Shown: positions 1 through 7,764 of the stretch, in pieces
Layout of the letters: each line of letters starts with the position of its first letter
How positions within the stretch are numbered: position 1 is the stretch's first letter
Assembly: GCA_028277885.1 (NCBI GenBank)
Contig: JANQFK010000023.1
Location: 1-64,000 of the forward strand
Origin: Myxococcota bacterium
GTDB lineage: Bacteria > Myxococcota_A > UBA9160 > UBA6930
Direction of reading: 5' to 3'
DNA: 64,000 bases
Translations under genes and position numbers: made by a program
Notes under the pieces: model-generated
Told to the model about the DNA's origin: nothing
Databases searched by the model: none
What the model saw: the letters and a program-made list of their open reading frames with translations, nothing else

Positions 1-1
1 G

Positions 2-85
2 CGCCACTACGAGGAAGCCCTGCGTGGAGCTCCGGAGTTCCACCCGGCGCGCTCGCGCCTTCGGGGACTCGACGTCGACCGTTGA
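2..85 (+). CDS. C-terminal end of a TPR-like protein (partial, cut by window edge)
   Basis: The frame is open from base 2 to a TGA at 83-85 and gives 27 residues containing HYEEALRGAPEF and ending GLDVDR. A Tyr-Glu-Glu-Ala-Leu helix followed by a short Ala-Pro turn is the usual look of the last tetratricopeptide repeat in a TPR protein. The start lies outside the window, so family and function cannot be settled. The next gene, MerC-like, begins 126 bases downstream on the same strand. Confidence 0.45.
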   Translation, partial: RHYEEALRGAPEFHPARSRLRGLDVDR

Positions 86-211
86 GCCCGTCGGGCCGAC
101 GCGCTGCCGCACGACCGCGCAGGGGCTGAGATCGCCGACGATGGCTACCGCCGTTGGTCGCCAGGCCCGCTCGGTCGGGCGCTACCCGCCGATACCGCGG
201 AGAGAGGGTCC

Positions 212-634
212 ATGGGGAGAACGAGATGGCCCGACCCCCGACCCCTCGCGGACGGCATCGGCCTCGTGGGCTCCGCGGCCTGCGCCCTGCATTGCCTCGC
301 GGCGCCCGCCCTTCTCGTGGCGGGGACGGCCTTGCCGGCCTCGTTCCTGGCCGACGAGACCTTCCACGAGAGGCTGCTCTGGGTGATCCTGCCCGCCGCC
401 ATCCTCGCGTTCGGACTCGGCTGCGGGCGACACAAGGACCGCTGGGTGCTCCTGCTCGGCGTCCTCGGCCTGATCGGCCTCTCCGCCTCGGTGGCGGTAC
501 CTCACGACCCGATGGACGAGCACGGTGAGCGTATGGTGACGCTCGCGGCGGCGGCGGTCCTCCTCACGGCCCACCTGCGCAACTTCAGGCTCTGCCGCGC
601 CGTCGGCTGCAGCCACGAGAGCGAAGCAGGCTAG
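212..634 (+). CDS. MerC-domain membrane protein
   Basis: This 140-residue protein belongs to the MerC family of small four-helix inner-membrane proteins. The signature is in the first helix, where GSAACALHCLAAPAL supplies the paired cysteines and histidine (C-A-L-H-C) expected for metal binding. Three more hydrophobic stretches follow at about residues 55-70, 78-98 and 108-122. MerC proteins carry Hg(II) or related soft metals into the cell, but chromosomal members without a mer operon are often of unknown substrate. No merR, merT or merA is visible here. The start ATG follows a GAGAGAGG ribosome site. The convergent neighbour is a histidine-rich protein, so a general metal-handling role is plausible but inferred. 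Confidence 0.75.
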   Translation: MGRTRWPDPRPLADGIGLVGSAACALHCLAAPALLVAGTALPASFLADETFHERLLWVILPAAILAFGLGCGRHKDRWVLLLGVLGLIGLSASVAVPHDPMDEHGERMVTLAAAAVLLTAHLRNFRLCRAVGCSHESEAG

Positions 635-709
635 GGACCGACCCTGCGGCACGCCGGCCTCGCCGCGTTCCGTCTCGAATCCAGTCGCCCTCGAGCCGAG
701 GACCTGCCT

Positions 710-1054
710 TCAGCCCCGCTCCACGGGGCCGTGGTCGTCGCAGTGGCCCCCGTGGGCGTGATGAAGGTGGCCGCCTACCAGGTAGTCCTGGTGGTCGCCG
801 TGGGGCACCACCTCGTGGCCGCAACCGACGCCGTGCACATGGCCGGCCTCGTGGGCGTCGCACGCGTGCTCCGGGGTGCAGTCAACCGGATTCGAGTCGC
901 CGACCGCCACGCGGTGCTCGTCCACGTGACCGGAGTGCGGGTGGTGGAGGTGGCCGTCGTGCAGGTAGTCCACGTGTCCCTCGTGGCGCACGGCTACGTG
1001 ACCGCAGCCCTCTCCGTGGACGTGCTCGTGACCCTCGTGCCTGTTGCAAGTCAT
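710..1054 (-). CDS. Histidine-rich metal-binding protein with a tandem duplication
   Basis: This 114-residue soluble protein has about 27 histidines. It consists of two related halves: HVHGEGCGH at residues 11-19 and HVHGVGCGH near 73-81. Each is followed by an acidic/aromatic DYL, a His-rich cluster (HLHHPHSGHVDEH and HLHHAHGGHCDDH) and a short linker. The HxHGxGCGH motif is a typical zinc or nickel/cobalt chelating pattern. No signal peptide or membrane segment is present, so it is probably a cytoplasmic metal store or chaperone. It converges on the MerC-like gene with 75 bases between the stops. It could instead be a metallochaperone for a transporter outside the window. Confidence 0.7.
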   Translation of the reverse strand: MTCNRHEGHEHVHGEGCGHVAVRHEGHVDYLHDGHLHHPHSGHVDEHRVAVGDSNPVDCTPEHACDAHEAGHVHGVGCGHEVVPHGDHQDYLVGGHLHHAHGGHCDDHGPVERG

Positions 1055-1148
1055 TGCTGCGACCCCAGCTTCGAGACGCCTGCAGGATACACGATCCGGG
1101 TCCTCGTTTCAGCTCGCAGAGCGATGCCGAGGCGGTCCGGACGCGGCG

Positions 1149-1673
1149 CTAGCGCGCGCTGCCTCCGGGGTTGCCGAGGCCGGGGTTCGCGGGGAAGGCG
1201 GCCAGCACCTCTCGGGTCGCCTTGCGGGCGGCGCCCTTCTGGACGGAGGCATGGGCCTCCACCTCGCCGACGCCCCGCCAGAGAACCTCCCGGGTGCGGG
1301 GATCGAGTACCCGGACCTCCACCACCTTCTCGACCCAGGGCTCGGTCGTCCTCCAGCTCGCGTCGATGTCTCCATCCGTGTACGTCCGCAGGACCCTCAC
1401 CCACGTCGTCCGGTGGGTGACGAGCAGGTCGGCCTGCTCCGGCGGTGCCATCGTCAGCCCCCGGCCGGCCAGCGTCTCGAGGATCTCCTCCTCGATCACG
1501 GCGCCGACCTTCGGATCGACGAACTCGGGCGGCTCGTAGGCGAAGGTGCGCGCCGAGGAGAAGTCCGGCCCGGACTCGGGGAAGGCCTCCACGTGGACCG
1601 GCGCGTGGATGCAGCCGCTGGAGACGAGCAGGCAGAGGGCGAGGGCGCTCAAGGCAGGCAGGGAACGGTGCAT
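1149..1673 (-). CDS. DUF4136-type lipoprotein
   Basis: The 174-residue product starts with a lipoprotein signal peptide in which LLVSSGC places the lipidated cysteine at about residue 21. The rest resembles DUF4136 proteins: an early FSSARTFAYEPPEF strand, a conserved EEILETLAGRGLT helix-strand, then AP-x-x-ADLLV and a late LVDP-like segment (VRVLDPRTREVLWRGVGE). DUF4136 proteins are small outer-membrane or periplasmic lipoproteins of unknown function. An AT-rich patch with an inverted repeat sits about 70 bases upstream of the start and may hold the promoter. The gene stands alone between a His-rich gene and a molybdopterin oxidoreductase on the same strand. Confidence 0.75.
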   Translation of the reverse strand: MHRSLPALSALALCLLVSSGCIHAPVHVEAFPESGPDFSSARTFAYEPPEFVDPKVGAVIEEEILETLAGRGLTMAPPEQADLLVTHRTTWVRVLRTYTDGDIDASWRTTEPWVEKVVEVRVLDPRTREVLWRGVGEVEAHASVQKGAARKATREVLAAFPANPGLGNPGGSAR

Positions 1674-1741
1674 GGAGGGAGCCTCCCGGAGGGGTGTCGG
1701 TTCCGGCCCCGGCGGAGCTGCCGAAGCAATTCACGTAATAT

Positions 1742-1753
1742 ATATCGTGATAT
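1742..1753. promoter_or_regulatory. AT-rich inverted repeat upstream of the DUF4136 lipoprotein gene
   Basis: ATATC-GT-GATAT lies in a short AT-rich island (about 1731-1755) in otherwise very GC-rich DNA, 70-80 bases before the lipoprotein start on the minus strand. The position fits a promoter or operator. The binding protein is unknown. Confidence 0.35.
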
Positions 1754-1770
1754 GATCGACGTCAAGCGGC

Positions 1771-1841
1771 GGGGGCGCCGGCCTCCGGGCGCCCCCGGGC
1801 CCACCTGGGCTCCCCCCGGGTCGGGCGCTTCCCCGACCCGG
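1771..1841 (-). terminator. Two consecutive GC-rich hairpins after the molybdopterin oxidoreductase gene
   Basis: One hairpin (1771-1796) pairs GGGGGCGCC with GGCGCCCCC across 8 bases. A second (1816-1841) pairs CCGGGTCGGG with CCCGACCCGG across 6 bases. They lie 63-133 bases past the stop of the minus-strand gene ending at 1905. There is no U-tract, so they could also be RNA-stabilising ends. Confidence 0.55.
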
Positions 1842-1904
1842 CACCGAGGGCTCGAGGGTGGCGCGGGGTCGCGTGCCCCGGCCCGCCCCAGGGGCCGCGC
1901 CGCG

Positions 1905-2636
1905 CTAGCGAGGTGCCTCTTCGGGTGCGGTCGACGACCCGCGCCGCAGGTGGCGGCGCAGGCCCAGTGCGTAGAGCCAGCGGACGGGCGGGACCATCAC
2001 CGGCCACACCCTCCGAAAGAACCAGGGCGGGAGCAGGGTCCCGCGCTCCTCGTGCATCACCCGCGCGCGCGGGTGGTTCAGCAGCCAGCGCGGGCCGGGG
2101 AAGCGGTAGTGCCGCGCGTCGCGCCAGAGCTCGACGGCGCTCAGGTGCCGCACGCTCTTGCAGGCGTAGTGGGCGGGGGCGACGAAGCGCAGCGGCGCGC
2201 CGTGGTCGACGCCGAGGGGCTTCCCGTCGAGCCGGTCCGCCAGCAGCACGTCGGGTGCGAGCGTGTCCTCCAGCGGGAGGCTCTGGGCGAGGCCGTCCTG
2301 GCCGCGCAGGACCACGAGGGTCGCGCCGGCCTCCGGACCCACACGGGGCACCACGAGCTGCTCGTAGAAGTCGCGGAAGCGCCATCCGCCCCAGCGCAGG
2401 CCGCGCCGGGTCCAGGTCGTCGTGCAGTGGAGGTCCGAGACCTGCTCCACCCGCTCGAGGGAGGCGAGCTCTTCGGAGAACCGGGTGGGGCGCTCGACGT
2501 CCCCGGCGACGGCGATCTCGATGCGCTCGGTCTCGCTGGGGAAGCGGAAGGCGAAGTTCGCCAGTCCGAAGCGCGGGAAGTCGTCGATCTCGACCTGGCC
2601 CGGCGGAAGGGGAGGCAGGGCAGGGGTGTCTTGCAT
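1905..2636 (-). CDS. Molybdopterin-dependent oxidoreductase (sulfite oxidase fold)
   Basis: The 243-residue protein is a short member of the sulfite oxidase/YedY superfamily, made almost only of the Mo-cofactor domain. The segment SDLHCTTTWTRRGLRWGG carries Cys71, expected to ligate molybdenum. FRDFYEQL and a later conserved DHGAPLRFVAPAHY / KSVRHLSAVEL block complete the cofactor site. No Tat or Sec signal is seen, unlike YedY, so it may be cytoplasmic. I chose ATG 2636; an upstream extension in frame reads like non-coding sequence. The substrate is unknown. The C-terminal WLLNHPRARV/WFFRRVWPVMVPP region is hydrophobic and could contact the membrane. Confidence 0.8.
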   Translation of the reverse strand: MQDTPALPPLPPGQVEIDDFPRFGLANFAFRFPSETERIEIAVAGDVERPTRFSEELASLERVEQVSDLHCTTTWTRRGLRWGGWRFRDFYEQLVVPRVGPEAGATLVVLRGQDGLAQSLPLEDTLAPDVLLADRLDGKPLGVDHGAPLRFVAPAHYACKSVRHLSAVELWRDARHYRFPGPRWLLNHPRARVMHEERGTLLPPWFFRRVWPVMVPPVRWLYALGLRRHLRRGSSTAPEEAPR

Positions 2637-2725
2637 GGGGCGGGGCTCCCCGAGCGCGCTAGAGGGCGTCGGGAGGGATGCTAGCATGGCGGCGTCCCGC
2701 GCATCCGAGGCAAGGCCCGCACCCC

Positions 2726-3484
2726 GTGAGTTCGCCGCCCACACCTCCGCCCTTTCCGGGTGCCATCGGCGCGTCGCACCTGCGCGTGTACGAGAGCGAG
2801 GCTCCGGACGGGCTGCGCGGCGGCACGCCGCACCTGCACTCGGTGTGCACCGAGGCGTACTACGTCGTGGCGGGTCGGGGCGCCGTGCAGACCCTCGATG
2901 CGACGGGCTACCGCGAGACGCCCCTCGAGCCCGGCGCCTTCGTGTGGTTCACGCCCGGGACGGTCCACCGCCTGATCAACGGCGACGGCGCCCTCGAGAT
3001 CCTGGTGCTCATGCAGAACGCCGGCCTTCCCGAGGCGGGGGACATGGTCATCTCCTTCGAGCCCGAGGTGCTCGAGGACCGGGACGCCTACGCCCGCGCC
3101 CACGCGCTGCCCGAGGACGAGGCGACCACCCGCGGCACGGGGAGCGCGGCCCGGGAGCGCCGGGACGCCGGCGTCCGGGGGTTCCTGGCGATTCGCGAGG
3201 CGGTGCGTCGGGGCGACCGCGGCCCCCTCGAGCGGTTCTACCGGCAGGCGGCCCGCCTGCTGGCGCCGCGCGCCCAGGACTGGAAGCGGCTCTACGAGCA
3301 GGGACCCCTGGCGGCCGTCGAGGCCAGCGCGCGCCACATCGCGGCGGTGGCGCGGGGAGATGCGGCGCACCTCGCGGAGGCGGCGCTGCACCGCCTGCCG
3401 CCGCCCGCCGAGGAGCGCCGCATGGGCTGCTGCGGAACGCTGGGCGTCTACGTGGCGTCCGCGGTGGACCGGCGCGCCCCCTAG
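2726..3484 (+). CDS. Cupin-domain protein
   Basis: The product of about 252 residues begins with a single cupin barrel. Metal-binding motif 1 is visible in THLHSV-like GGTPHLHSVCTEAYYVVAG, and motif 2 in PGAFVWFTPGTVHRL, with His residues in the expected places. The C-terminal half, about 130 residues, is helical and not a known domain to me. The start is uncertain: GTG 2726 gives the natural cupin N-terminus, while ATG 2678 would add 16 residues that look non-coding. It leads directly into two sugar-dehydrogenase-like genes, so it may bind or isomerise a sugar or polyol acid. That link is an inference from position. Confidence 0.7.
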   Translation: MSSPPTPPPFPGAIGASHLRVYESEAPDGLRGGTPHLHSVCTEAYYVVAGRGAVQTLDATGYRETPLEPGAFVWFTPGTVHRLINGDGALEILVLMQNAGLPEAGDMVISFEPEVLEDRDAYARAHALPEDEATTRGTGSAARERRDAGVRGFLAIREAVRRGDRGPLERFYRQAARLLAPRAQDWKRLYEQGPLAAVEASARHIAAVARGDAAHLAEAALHRLPPPAEERRMGCCGTLGVYVASAVDRRAP

Positions 3485-3501
3485 GCCGCGGCAGGCACCC
3501 G

Positions 3502-4530
3502 ATGACCGCCCCCCGCTTCGCCGCCATCGGCCTCGACCATCCCCACGTGTTCGGGCAGGTGGCGACGCTGCTCGCCGCGGGTGCCGAGCTCGTCTCCTTC
3601 CACGCGAGCGCGCCGGGGCAGGCCGACGGCTTCGCGCGGGCCTTCCCCCAGGCGCGCAGCGTCGCCGACGAGCGCGAGATCCTCGAGGACGAGTCGATCG
3701 GCATCGTGACCTCGGCGGCGATCCCCGCGGACCGGGCGGCGCTGGCCGTCCGCGCCATGCGGCACGGCAAGGACGTGCTACTCGACAAGCCGGGTGCCAC
3801 CACCCAGGCCCAGGTGGACGAGCTGCGCCGGGCCCAGCGCGAGACGGGGCGGATCCTCTCGGTCTTCTTCTCCGAGCGTCACGAGAGCCGCGCGACGGTG
3901 AGGGCGGCGGAGCTCGTGCGCGGTGGCGCCATCGGCGACGTCGTGCACGTCCTGGGGCTCGGGCCGCACCGCGCGAACCTCGGCGCCCGGCCGCCGTGGT
4001 TCTTCGAGCGCGAGCGCTACGGCGGGATCCTGTGCGACATCGCCTCCCACCAGGTGGACCAGTTCCTGTGGTTCGCCGGGGCGGAGGACGCCGAGGTGTG
4101 CTCCTCCCTGGTGGCGAACTACGCGCACCCCGAGCACCCGGGCCTCGAGGACTACGGCGAGATCCACCTGCGCGCCGGTCGCACCCACGGCCTGGCGCGG
4201 GTCGACTGGTACACGCCGGACGGGCTCTCGACCTGGGGCGACGGCCGGCTCTTCGTGCTGGGCACCGAGGGCTACGTGGAGGTGCGCAAGTACTGCGACC
4301 TCGGCGGCCGAACCGGCGAGAACCATCTGCTGCTCGTGGACGGCCAGGAGATGCGTCGCATCGACTGCGAGCAGGTGGCCCTGCCGTTCGGGCCGCGCTT
4401 CGTCGCGGACGTGCGCGACCGCACCGAGACCGCCATGCCCCAGGAGCACACCTTCCGGGTCTGCGAGATCACCCTGCGCGCCCAGGACCGCGCCGAGCGG
4501 CTCGGCCACCTGGCCGGGGAGCCGTCGTGA
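3502..4530 (+). CDS. Gfo/Idh/MocA family oxidoreductase
   Basis: This 342-residue NAD(P)-dependent dehydrogenase has the usual two parts. The N-terminal Rossmann domain starts FAAIGLDHPHVFGQ and ends at the hallmark LLDKPGATT segment (Lys-Pro, catalytic lysine near residue 97). The C-terminal alpha/beta substrate domain includes a GGILCDIASHQVDQFLWF helix with the conserved Asp-x-x-x-His. Family members oxidise sugars, inositols or related polyols, but the substrate cannot be read here. The start ATG is 17 bases after the cupin stop. The stop overlaps the GTG of a second family member by 4 bases, so the three genes are very likely one transcript. Confidence 0.85.
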   Translation: MTAPRFAAIGLDHPHVFGQVATLLAAGAELVSFHASAPGQADGFARAFPQARSVADEREILEDESIGIVTSAAIPADRAALAVRAMRHGKDVLLDKPGATTQAQVDELRRAQRETGRILSVFFSERHESRATVRAAELVRGGAIGDVVHVLGLGPHRANLGARPPWFFERERYGGILCDIASHQVDQFLWFAGAEDAEVCSSLVANYAHPEHPGLEDYGEIHLRAGRTHGLARVDWYTPDGLSTWGDGRLFVLGTEGYVEVRKYCDLGGRTGENHLLLVDGQEMRRIDCEQVALPFGPRFVADVRDRTETAMPQEHTFRVCEITLRAQDRAERLGHLAGEPS

Positions 4531-5606
4531 GCCGCCTGCGCGTGGCCGTCGTCGGCCTGGGGGTCGGGTTCCAGCACCTCGCGGCGCTGCGCAAGCTGCC
4601 GGACCTCTACGAGCTGGCGGCGGTGTGCGATCCCGTCCAGGGCAAGCGGGACCTGGCGGTGGGGCTCCTCGGCGTCGAGCGCGGCGTGGAGAGCTTCGAC
4701 GAGCTGGTGGCGAGCGACGACCTCGACGTGATCGACGTCTGCACGCCGCCCGGTCTGCACCGCGCGATGGTGACGCGCGCGCTCGAGAGCGGCTGCCACG
4801 TGGTCTGCGAGAAGCCCCTCGCCGGCTCCCTCGCCGACGTGGACGCCATCGCGGAGTGCGAGCGAAGGAGCGGCCGCCGCCTGATGCCCATCTTCCAGTA
4901 CCGCTTCGGCCGCGGCATCGAGAGGCTTCGCCGGCTCGTCGAGGCCGGGGTCGCGGGCACCCCCTACGTCGCCAGCGTCGAGACCTTCTGGCGCCGGGGC
5001 GCGGCCTACTACGCCGAGGAGTGGCGCGGCCGCTTCGACACCGAGCTCGGGGGCGTCTGCATCTCCCACGCGATCCACTCCCACGACCTGCTGCAGAGCG
5101 TGCTGGGGCCCGTGGAGAGCGTCTTCGCCCACGTCGACACGCGCGTGAACCCGATCGAGACCGAGGACTGCGCGGCCGTGACCCTGCGCTTCCGCAGCGG
5201 CGCGCTGGCGACCCTGACGGCCACGCTCGGCTCGGCGCGCGAGTCGTCGCGCCTGCGGATCTGCTTCGAGCACCTGTCGGCCGAGTCGTCGACGCCCCCC
5301 TACCAGCCCGGCTCCGAGCCCTGGACCCTCGAGCCGATGACGCCGGAGGACTCCGCCGCCATCGACGCGGCGCTGGCGGACCACGAGCCGGGGCCCGAGC
5401 TCTACGAGGGCCAGCTCGCGGCGCTGCACCGCGCGCTCGAGCGGGGCGAGGACCCGCCGGTGACCGTCGCCGACGCCCGGGCCTCGGTGGAGCTGGTGAC
5501 GGCCATCTACCACTCCGCGCGCTCCGGGGAGGCCGTCACGCTGCCGCTGGGGCCGGACCACCCGCTCTACCACGGCTGGGCGCCGGAGCCCCCCGGCAGG
5601 GGCTGA
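4527..5606 (+). CDS. Gfo/Idh/MocA family oxidoreductase (second copy)
   Basis: The 359-residue protein starts at a GTG that overlaps the previous stop (GTGA). The Rossmann motif is VAVVGLGVGFQHLAAL, the catalytic region reads HVVCEKPLAGS, and the substrate domain contains GGVCISHAIHSHDLLQ with the Asp-His pair. It is divergent from its upstream neighbour, so this is a pathway pair rather than a recent duplication. Such pairs often act in succession on inositol or amino-sugar derivatives. The C-terminal third carries YHSARSGEAVTLPL, typical of the family's last helix. Transcription probably ends in the 30-base gap before the convergent beta-helix gene. Confidence 0.85.
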   Translation: MSRLRVAVVGLGVGFQHLAALRKLPDLYELAAVCDPVQGKRDLAVGLLGVERGVESFDELVASDDLDVIDVCTPPGLHRAMVTRALESGCHVVCEKPLAGSLADVDAIAECERRSGRRLMPIFQYRFGRGIERLRRLVEAGVAGTPYVASVETFWRRGAAYYAEEWRGRFDTELGGVCISHAIHSHDLLQSVLGPVESVFAHVDTRVNPIETEDCAAVTLRFRSGALATLTATLGSARESSRLRICFEHLSAESSTPPYQPGSEPWTLEPMTPEDSAAIDAALADHEPGPELYEGQLAALHRALERGEDPPVTVADARASVELVTAIYHSARSGEAVTLPLGPDHPLYHGWAPEPPGRG

Positions 5607-5636
5607 TGCGAGACGGCTCCGCGATCGGGTGACGGG

Positions 5637-7631
5637 CTACCCCCGCTCCACGATCGTCCTGCGCCTCCGCGCGGATCGCAGCCAGAGCAGCCCGGCGCAG
5701 AGCGGCGCCAGCTCGAAGCCGAGACCGCAGGAGCTGCCGCCCTCGCTGTAGCCCCAGGGCTTGTTCAGGCAATCCCCGTCCTTGGTGCCACCGCCCGGCC
5801 CCCCGTCCCAGTCGATCTTGTTGTCGCCGTCGTTGTCGACGTCGTCGTCGCAGGCGGGACCTTCGTCCTCGCGGTAGGGGTCCGGGCACGCGGGGTCGGC
5901 GCTGCCCGACGGCGAGCCTCCGTCCCAGTCCACGTCGCCGTCGTTGTCGTTGTCGACGCCATCGTTGCACTCCGAGTACTCGAAGGCGCCGATGTCGGGA
6001 GACGAGCCCAGGTAGCCGAGGGTCACCGTCGCGCCCTGCGCGAAGGTCGTCGGAGCGTCGACGGTGAGGATGTGGTTGGCGTAGTCGACGGCGGTGACCA
6101 CGCGAACCTCAATGCCCACCCGGATCGTGTCTCCATCGACGCCCGGGATGCCGAAGCCGTCGAAGAAGTAGCCGGCGTCCTCGACCGGGATGTCGGTCTG
6201 GTCCGTCCCGGCGAGGACGGTGGTGGTGAGGAAGGCGCCCGCGTCTCTGGTCGCGCTTCCCGCCTGGGGGCGGAAGTCGCCGTTGGCCGCGTCGACGAAG
6301 AGGGGAGCCGTCCCCAGGTTTCCGGATACGAGCGACGGGAAGCAGGACTCGTAGTCCGCGATCGTGGCCGGCGATTGAGGGGGCGTAGTCACCTGGTCTT
6401 CGCAGTAGTCGGGAGGATCCTCGATGAAGATCCGGGCGGAGCCGGTGTCCACGATGGCGTTCGATCGGATCACGGTCTCCTGGGTGCCGGTCCCCGACTG
6501 AAGCGGCTGCCCGTCGATGAGGATCTGGACGTCCGAGGTCTGGTTGTTGTCCTGGATCACGTTGTTGGCCAGAACGTTGCCCTCCATGGAGAGCGTCCCG
6601 TTGGCCGACTGGAGGTGGAAGCCGGCCAGGTCGAACTGGATCCCGTTGTCGGGATCCTGGCCATTCGCGTAGAAGACGTTGTGGACGATGCGGTTGTCTT
6701 CGACGGGCAAGACGGGGCCGCTCGTCTTTCGGGTCAGCTTGATCCCCGTGCCCCCGTTCGCATGGATGAGGTTGCGTCGGACGAGGTTCCGCGAGGCCCA
6801 GAGCTGGAAGACGTTCACCGTCCCCGTCTGGCCGAGGACCGCGCTGCCGGTCATCTCGTTTCCATCCACGACGTTCCGGTCGGCCGGCGGGTGGCCCAGC
6901 GCGAGCTCGTGGACGATCTCGAAGACGCGGCCGTTCGGGTTGGAGAGCCGGTTGTTGCGCACCACGTTCATCGAGCCCTGGATGCGTAGCGTGCCGTGCT
7001 CCCCGTCGGTCACCTCGTTTCCCTCGAAGAGGTTGCGCTTCGCATCGGTGCTGAAGGTGATCACGTCGAGACCGCTCGGTGCCGGTCCGAGGTCGGGATC
7101 CACGAGGTTGTCGATGATCCGGTTGTACTCGCCGGACTGGATCCCGATGCCGCTTCTCCCGCCGATGAACGCGCAATCGCGGATCTCGTTGTAGTCCGAG
7201 GTCTGGAAGAGCACGTAGCCCCCCGAGAACGCGCTGGTCTCGCCGTTGCACTCGATGTTCTTCACGACGACGTAGTCGTCGTTCTTCAGCCAGATGCAGC
7301 GGTTCTGGGCGGCGGTGAACGCCGCGTTGCTCTGGTGGACGATCTGCGGACGGGCCGTGCCCCAGCCTTCGTAGGTCACGTCGGGCGTGGTCGGGACGAT
7401 GGGCTCGTAGTACGGAGGGAATCCCGGATCCGAGCTGCCCTTGATCATGATGGCGTCGCCGGCCGAGACGAGGGTGTTCGCGAAGGCGATGGTCTCGAGC
7501 GGCGTGGCCGGATCTTCGGGGTCCTCCGAGCCGTTGTCGCCGATGTCCGAATCGACGTAGTACGTTGCGGCCTCCCCAGCGTCCGTGTGCGACACGACCA
7601 GGGCGAGCAGGACGACGAGCAGGGTGCGCAT
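5637..7631 (-). CDS. Secreted parallel beta-helix protein with Cys-Gly/ELA/Arg-rich C-terminal tail
   Basis: The 664-residue protein has a signal peptide (MRTLLVVLLALVVSHTDAGEA) and then a long right-handed parallel beta-helix. It shows repeated NxxxxN-type turns such as NRIIDNLV, NLFEGNEV and NVVRNNRL, as in pectate-lyase-like or NosD-like proteins. Two Asp/Asn-rich calcium-type repeats follow (CNDGVDNDNDGDVDWDGG and a variant with DNKIDWDGG). The protein ends in a tail beginning CGLGFELAPL, then a hydrophobic stretch and an RRRR cluster (5640-5729). That layout resembles PEP-CTERM or MYXO-CTERM sorting tails. A cell-surface or secreted location is inferred. No catalytic residues are evident. 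A CRP-type palindrome lies about 60 bases before the start. Confidence 0.8.
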   Translation of the reverse strand: MRTLLVVLLALVVSHTDAGEAATYYVDSDIGDNGSEDPEDPATPLETIAFANTLVSAGDAIMIKGSSDPGFPPYYEPIVPTTPDVTYEGWGTARPQIVHQSNAAFTAAQNRCIWLKNDDYVVVKNIECNGETSAFSGGYVLFQTSDYNEIRDCAFIGGRSGIGIQSGEYNRIIDNLVDPDLGPAPSGLDVITFSTDAKRNLFEGNEVTDGEHGTLRIQGSMNVVRNNRLSNPNGRVFEIVHELALGHPPADRNVVDGNEMTGSAVLGQTGTVNVFQLWASRNLVRRNLIHANGGTGIKLTRKTSGPVLPVEDNRIVHNVFYANGQDPDNGIQFDLAGFHLQSANGTLSMEGNVLANNVIQDNNQTSDVQILIDGQPLQSGTGTQETVIRSNAIVDTGSARIFIEDPPDYCEDQVTTPPQSPATIADYESCFPSLVSGNLGTAPLFVDAANGDFRPQAGSATRDAGAFLTTTVLAGTDQTDIPVEDAGYFFDGFGIPGVDGDTIRVGIEVRVVTAVDYANHILTVDAPTTFAQGATVTLGYLGSSPDIGAFEYSECNDGVDNDNDGDVDWDGGSPSGSADPACPDPYREDEGPACDDDVDNDGDNKIDWDGGPGGGTKDGDCLNKPWGYSEGGSSCGLGFELAPLCAGLLWLRSARRRRTIVERG

Positions 7632-7684
7632 GGAATCTCCCGAGCTCTCGGAGGTCGATCATACGCGCGACGCGAGTCACCCGC

Positions 7685-7702
7685 GTGTGAACCAGATCAC
7701 AC
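7685..7702. promoter_or_regulatory. CRP/FNR-family binding site
   Basis: GTGTGA-ACCAGA-TCACAC contains the full TGTGA-N6-TCACA consensus of CRP-type regulators with no mismatch. Its centre is about 62 bases upstream of the beta-helix start codon, a normal activating distance. The opposite neighbour ends here, so the site most likely serves the beta-helix gene. Confidence 0.6.
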
Positions 7703-7764
7703 CCGGGCAGGCGGTTCGGCCGGGACCGGTCGGCCCAAGCTCTCGCGGCGAGCCGCCTACGGCC

